From the IMG/VR virus record IMGVR_UViG_3300020471_000045, positions 1-24,784 of that record: a DNA stretch of 24,784 nt; one strand, written 5' to 3'. The DNA is from a virus. How positions within the stretch are numbered: position 1 is the stretch's first letter; every line of letters starts with the position of its first letter. A model generated the notes under the pieces. It saw only the letters and a list, made by a program, of their open reading frames with translations, had not been told where the DNA came from and ran no database searches. This document shows positions 23,608-24,784 of this stretch, piece after piece. Made by a program: the position numbers and the translations under genes.

Positions 23608-23681
23608 CGGTGCTTTGTTTCAAGGGCTCCCAGAGAGAGGTGCGAGCCGTTACGGAATCTCTCCGCACACCATACGCACCG
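23608..23681 (-). promoter_or_regulatory. Leader with two mutually exclusive stems upstream of the spanin-like genes
   Basis: On the minus strand the segment GCGGTGCG (around 23682-23675) can pair either with CGCACC (23644-23639) or with GCACCG (23613-23608). Both give six GC-rich pairs but they share the same 5' arm. A small CGGA/TCCG hairpin lies between. The second pairing would end about 10 bases before the ATG at 23597. The layout is that of a small switch or attenuator, but the stems are short and could be chance. Confidence 0.3.
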
Positions 23682-23747
23682 CACTGTAGGAATTACTATT
23701 AGCATAAACGGAAAGATTCAAGTTTCTTATGTATCGGATATTTCGGT

Positions 23748-23812
23748 TCGGAGAAAACCCCTGTCTGTAAGAAAACTATTTTACTCTTTCTCCACTTTCT
23801 CCGAGGTTCTCC
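23748..23812 (-). repeat. GGAGAA repeats and inverted repeat in the leader
   Basis: On the minus strand GGAGAA occurs three times at 23812-23807, 23802-23797 and 23793-23788, spaced 10 and 9 bases, about one helical turn. An inverted copy (TTCTCC at 23755-23750 on the same strand) forms a 9-base inverted repeat: TCGGAGAAA at 23804-23796 with TTTCTCCGA at 23756-23748. This could be a protein-binding or operator site, or an RNA element in the leader. No such cluster is seen elsewhere by eye. Confidence 0.4.
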
Positions 23813-23858
23813 AAAATACTCACACTAGAATATAGTAGAATAGATTAGAGTAAATTAG

Positions 23859-23888
23859 ATTATATTATCCTCTATAGTTTAGTCTCCA
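23859..23888 (-). promoter_or_regulatory. Candidate sigma-70-like promoter
   Basis: On the minus strand an exact TATAAT (23864-23859) follows TGGAGA (23888-23883; four of six matches to TTGACA) after 18 bases. It sits at the end of the HExxH gene, just before the only sizeable non-coding stretch in the window (23598-23864), which is AT-rich near the site. It would drive the spanin-like, portal and downstream genes. The region is so AT-rich that a chance match is possible. Confidence 0.35.
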
Positions 23889-24143
23889 GAGAAGCTTAGA
23901 AATGTTAGCAGCAGTAGTATCAACCCATTCCTCCTCGGAGCATTTATCTATAGACGGGTACTCTGCGTGTAGGCATTCATGTATCAATACCTCCAGCCTG
24001 TACCGCCCCTTGAGTTTGGGGCTTATAGTTATAGACTTCTCCTTATCCTTCGGCGGGTTATCCGAATCACAGCACAGCCCGTCTATGTCCTGTATGTGTA
24101 TGTCAAATTTACCCGTACTAAACTGATGTGTCCTTACGCCCAT
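23865..24143 (-). CDS. Small HExxH metallopeptidase-like protein
   Basis: A 92-residue protein whose start overlaps the terminase stop as TAATG. Residues 53-60 read LIHECLHA, giving the zinc site His55-Glu56-x-x-His59, and the helix after it (SEEEWVDTTAANISKLLWRL, 69-88) offers Glu70-72 as a possible third ligand. The layout, HE(L/C)LHAxxPS...EE.V....i...LWRLgYR, is one I recall from small phage zincin or SprT-like proteins. The N-terminal half carries two Cys (CCDSD, about 24-28). The role is unknown: it could process virion proteins, act at lysis, or be structural. It has no signal peptide or membrane segment, so a cytoplasmic or virion location is likelier than secretion. Confidence 0.7.
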   Translation of the reverse strand: MGVRTHQFSTGKFDIHIQDIDGLCCDSDNPPKDKEKSITISPKLKGRYRLEVLIHECLHAEYPSIDKCSEEEWVDTTAANISKLLWRLNYRG

Positions 24144-24784
24144 TATCCAGCATCCATTCCTCCTACGCCGTGAGTGACACTGTATCCATCCCCCTCGTCA
24201 GGCCAGATCATATCAAACACATTTTGTCGCCCGTGCTGTACAGTTGGGTTGTTGATGCCCCCGCAGGTTAAAGCTCCCACAACCGCATCCCCTCTGTCCG
24301 GTGAGTTGATGCCACGGGATTTCATATCGTCCTTACTCTCCAGCATTAGCTTACCCTTACTGTTCGTCTTACCTAATCTGGTGGTAAGCTGCTCAATAAG
24401 TAAATCGTCCTCTGGCAGTATAGCCTCTGCCTTCTCAATTATACGGGCTGACTCATACCACATCTCAGCCCCTCGGTTCCCATAGTGTCTATCGTCATAA
24501 GCCTTAGAACCATTGTTCACCCTATTAACTGCCCAGCCAGCTTCAGCCAGAGCGTCACACATAGGTATGCCCAGACCTCCAGCGTCAGCGTATATACAGC
24601 TTGGGTCTAGGTCAGACTTCTTGAACTCCATAATAAACCTACCCACAGAGTCCATAGTGTTACGCTCCTTCCAGCATTTCAGCGGTAAAATCTCATTGCC
24701 CTCACGGATACATAGCACATTCTCGTCACCCCCAGCAGCGAAGTCACAGAAGGCTATACGCTGGCCTGTCCTTTTCTGCGGTGG
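24143..24784 (-). CDS. terL: Terminase large subunit, C-terminal nuclease domain (5' part beyond window)
   Basis: The frame is open from the window edge to TAA at 24145-24143, giving about 213 residues of a longer protein. The visible part begins just before IAFCDFAAGGDEN, in which the first Asp matches the RNase H-like catalytic start of phage terminase nucleases. A second acidic site follows in SCIYADAGGLGIPMCDALAE. The late segment DMKSRGINSPDRGDAVVGAL is the typical end motif, with Asp that completes the metal site. This domain cuts concatemeric DNA during packaging; the ATPase half lies outside. The Gly/Asp-rich C-terminus is normal for the family. Confidence 0.85.
   Translation of the reverse strand, partial: PPQKRTGQRIAFCDFAAGGDENVLCIREGNEILPLKCWKERNTMDSVGRFIMEFKKSDLDPSCIYADAGGLGIPMCDALAEAGWAVNRVNNGSKAYDDRHYGNRGAEMWYESARIIEKAEAILPEDDLLIEQLTTRLGKTNSKGKLMLESKDDMKSRGINSPDRGDAVVGALTCGGINNPTVQHGRQNVFDMIWPDEGDGYSVTHGVGGMDAG

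Noticed and set aside
23608-23681. tRNA-like gene in the leader
   Set aside because: A six-base outer stem exists, but there is no T-arm with GTTCRA and no consistent D or anticodon arm.

Overview
The window is part of the late (structural) region of a tailed double-stranded DNA phage or prophage. Every supported gene is on the minus strand, so transcription runs from position 24784 towards position 1. There are no rRNA genes, convincing tRNAs, IS elements or CRISPR arrays, and no metabolic host genes. The best guess is a lytic podovirus with a T7-like tail and ejection module, probably from an aquatic or marine setting. That guess rests on the LamG/SPRY/DUF7483-type adhesin, the poly-glycine fibre and the N4-gp56-like capsid. 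The host cannot be named from this sequence.

Layout in transcription order. (1) 24784-23264: the C-terminal nuclease half of the terminase large subunit (cut by the window edge), a small HExxH metallopeptidase-like protein, a 267-base non-coding stretch with a candidate promoter and repeats, then two overlapping tiny membrane/lipoprotein genes arranged like a spanin pair. (2) 23271-18494: portal, an HNH endonuclease, a small hypothetical gene, a 45-residue ORF at 20615-20478, scaffold and major capsid protein, followed by a GC-rich hairpin. (3) 18426-10743: a degenerate FmdB-like protein, a small structural protein, a fibre-like protein, a 1271-residue multi-domain adhesin, a tail-fibre-assembly-like chaperone, an XhlA-like coiled-coil membrane protein, a 48-residue very basic ORF, a small holin and a glycine-rich fibre. 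(4) 10727-1: T7 gp11-like and gp12-like tail tube/nozzle proteins, a GNAT-fold protein, a hypothetical protein, and three ejection (internal virion) proteins in the order of T7 gp14, gp15 and gp16. The last one is at least 1570 residues long and runs off the window.

The genes form one tightly packed late unit. Many junctions are TAATG or ATGA overlaps, which suggests translational coupling. Terminase and portal package DNA into a scaffold-built capsid, the gp11/gp12-like proteins form the short tail, the fibres and adhesin bind the host, the ejection proteins open a path through the envelope, and the holin and spanin-like genes serve lysis. No endolysin is visible here.

Points most worth following up are a Shine-Dalgarno-equipped two-codon minicistron just ahead of the capsid gene, two short ORFs that length-filtered gene calling would miss, a leader with repeats and mutually exclusive stems, a GNAT-like gene whose last 45 codons overlap the next gene, and a helical, possibly sigma-like segment inside the giant ejection protein.
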